Assembly: GCA_947311455.1 (NCBI GenBank)
Contig: CAMZKY010000311.1
Span: 1 to 5,150 of the forward strand
Direction of reading: 5' to 3'
Source: an uncultured Marinosulfonomonas sp.
GTDB lineage: Bacteria; Pseudomonadota; Alphaproteobacteria; Rhodobacterales; Rhodobacteraceae
DNA: 5,150 bases
Under the pieces are notes generated by a model that searched no databases, was not told the origin of the DNA, and worked only from the letters and a program-made list of their open reading frames with translations. A program made the translations under genes and the position numbers. Shown piece after piece: positions 4,483-5,150 of this stretch. Numbering within the stretch: position 1 is the stretch's first letter; every line of letters begins with the position of its first letter.

Positions 4483-5150
4483 CAGCTTGCGCTCGCTTCT
4501 TCTTTATTGCTGTCAGAATAAATAAGCAGCGGATTGGCGTCAGACGTGACAGCCTCTTCGTTCACAACAACTTCGTCCACATTTTCGGTACTTGGCAGAT
4601 CGAACATTGTATCCAGCAAGATGTCTTCCATGATCGAACGCAGACCGCGCGCACCGGTTTTCCGTTCGATCGCGCGTTTGGCGATGGCTTGCAGCGCGTC
4701 ATCTGTAAATGTTAGCTTGGCGTCTTCAATTTCGAACAGGCGTTGATATTGTTTCACCAGCGCATTTTTAGGCTGCGTTAGAATCGTTACCAACGCATCC
4801 TCGTCCAGATCGGTCAGGGTGGCGATCACAGGCAAACGGCCAACAAATTCAGGGATCAGGCCAAATTTCAGCAAATCTTCAGGTTCAAGATCTTGCAGCA
4901 TATCGCCGATACCGCGTTCATCATCATTTTTGACATCCGCGCCAAACCCAATTCCCGAGCCTTTGCCACGTTGGGCAATGATTTTTTCAAGGCCGGCAAA
5001 GGCACCGCCACAAACAAACAGGATATTCGTGGTGTCAACTTGCAGGAATTCCTGCTGCGGATGCTTGCGCCCGCCTTGCGGTGGAACAGAGGCAATCGTG
5101 CCTTCCATAATTTTCAAAAGCGCTTGCTGCACACCCTCGCCCGAGACATC
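4482..5150 (-). CDS. clpX: ATP-dependent Clp protease ATP-binding subunit ClpX, C-terminal part
   Basis: ClpX is the AAA+ unfoldase that threads substrates into the ClpP peptidase in the cytoplasm. Only the last 222 codons are in the window; the frame is open at base 5150, so the zinc-binding domain, Walker A and B boxes and the first pore loop lie outside. What is visible fits ClpX closely: DVSGEGVQQALLKIMEGT (pore-2 loop region) at the edge, the RKH loop in GGRKHPQQEF, the ClpP-docking tripeptide IGF (bases 4952-4944), the PEFVGRLPV segment with the probable arginine finger, and sensor 2 in TGARGLRSI. The GTG at 5132 is an internal Val codon, not a start. The acidic tail ends EEASAS. The TGA stop overlaps the start of the RidA-family gene. 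ClpP is presumably encoded just beyond the window, as is usual. Confidence 0.98.
   Translation of the reverse strand, partial: DVSGEGVQQALLKIMEGTIASVPPQGGRKHPQQEFLQVDTTNILFVCGGAFAGLEKIIAQRGKGSGIGFGADVKNDDERGIGDMLQDLEPEDLLKFGLIPEFVGRLPVIATLTDLDEDALVTILTQPKNALVKQYQRLFEIEDAKLTFTDDALQAIAKRAIERKTGARGLRSIMEDILLDTMFDLPSTENVDEVVVNEEAVTSDANPLLIYSDSNKEEASAS

Noticed and set aside
5095..5132. Apparent start of clpX at GTG 5132
   Set aside because: The same frame continues to the window edge with the conserved DVSGEG segment directly before it, so GTG is an internal Val codon and the gene is cut by the window.

Overview
The window looks like a chromosomal housekeeping segment of an alphaproteobacterium, most likely of the Rhodobacterales/Roseobacter group with a moderate G+C content. 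Three things point there: a bacterial NDUFA12-type complex I accessory subunit (a family largely confined to Alphaproteobacteria and mitochondria), a DUF2155 protein next to a MlaD-type MCE protein, and the combination of these with accBC, aat and clpX. The close protein matches are to roseobacter-type versions recalled from memory, so the exact genus is not claimed.

Layout. Plus strand, left half: the 3' part of accB (1-477), accC (487-1833), a 387-bp gap with no recognised gene (1834-2220), then aat (2221-2856). Minus strand, right half, read from right to left: the 3' part of clpX (5150-4482), a RidA-family gene (4482-4099), an 87-bp gap, the NDUFA12 gene (4011-3634), mlaD (3628-3176) and a DUF2155 gene (3179-2820). 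The two blocks converge, and the last 37 bp of aat and of the DUF2155 gene overlap tail to tail. Junctions within the minus-strand block are tight: TGATG between clpX and the RidA gene, 5 bp between the NDUFA12 gene and mlaD, and an ATGA overlap between mlaD and the DUF2155 gene. Translational coupling is therefore likely.

Function. AccB and AccC are the biotin carrier and biotin carboxylase of acetyl-CoA carboxylase, the first committed step of fatty acid synthesis. Aat attaches Leu or Phe to protein N-termini, marking them for the N-degron pathway; ClpX unfolds substrates for ClpP. MlaD belongs to an inner-membrane/periplasmic lipid transport system, the DUF2155 protein is predicted to be exported, and NDUFA12 helps assemble respiratory complex I. 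The shared theme is envelope and membrane physiology plus protein quality control, but the grouping may simply be conserved synteny.

No RNA gene, insertion sequence, CRISPR array or phage gene was seen, and no convincing new system. The least explained stretch is the accC-aat gap. It holds a strong hairpin just after accC, two short minus-strand reading frames joined by an ATGA overlap, a perfect 15-bp dyad and a second dyad over the likely aat promoter.
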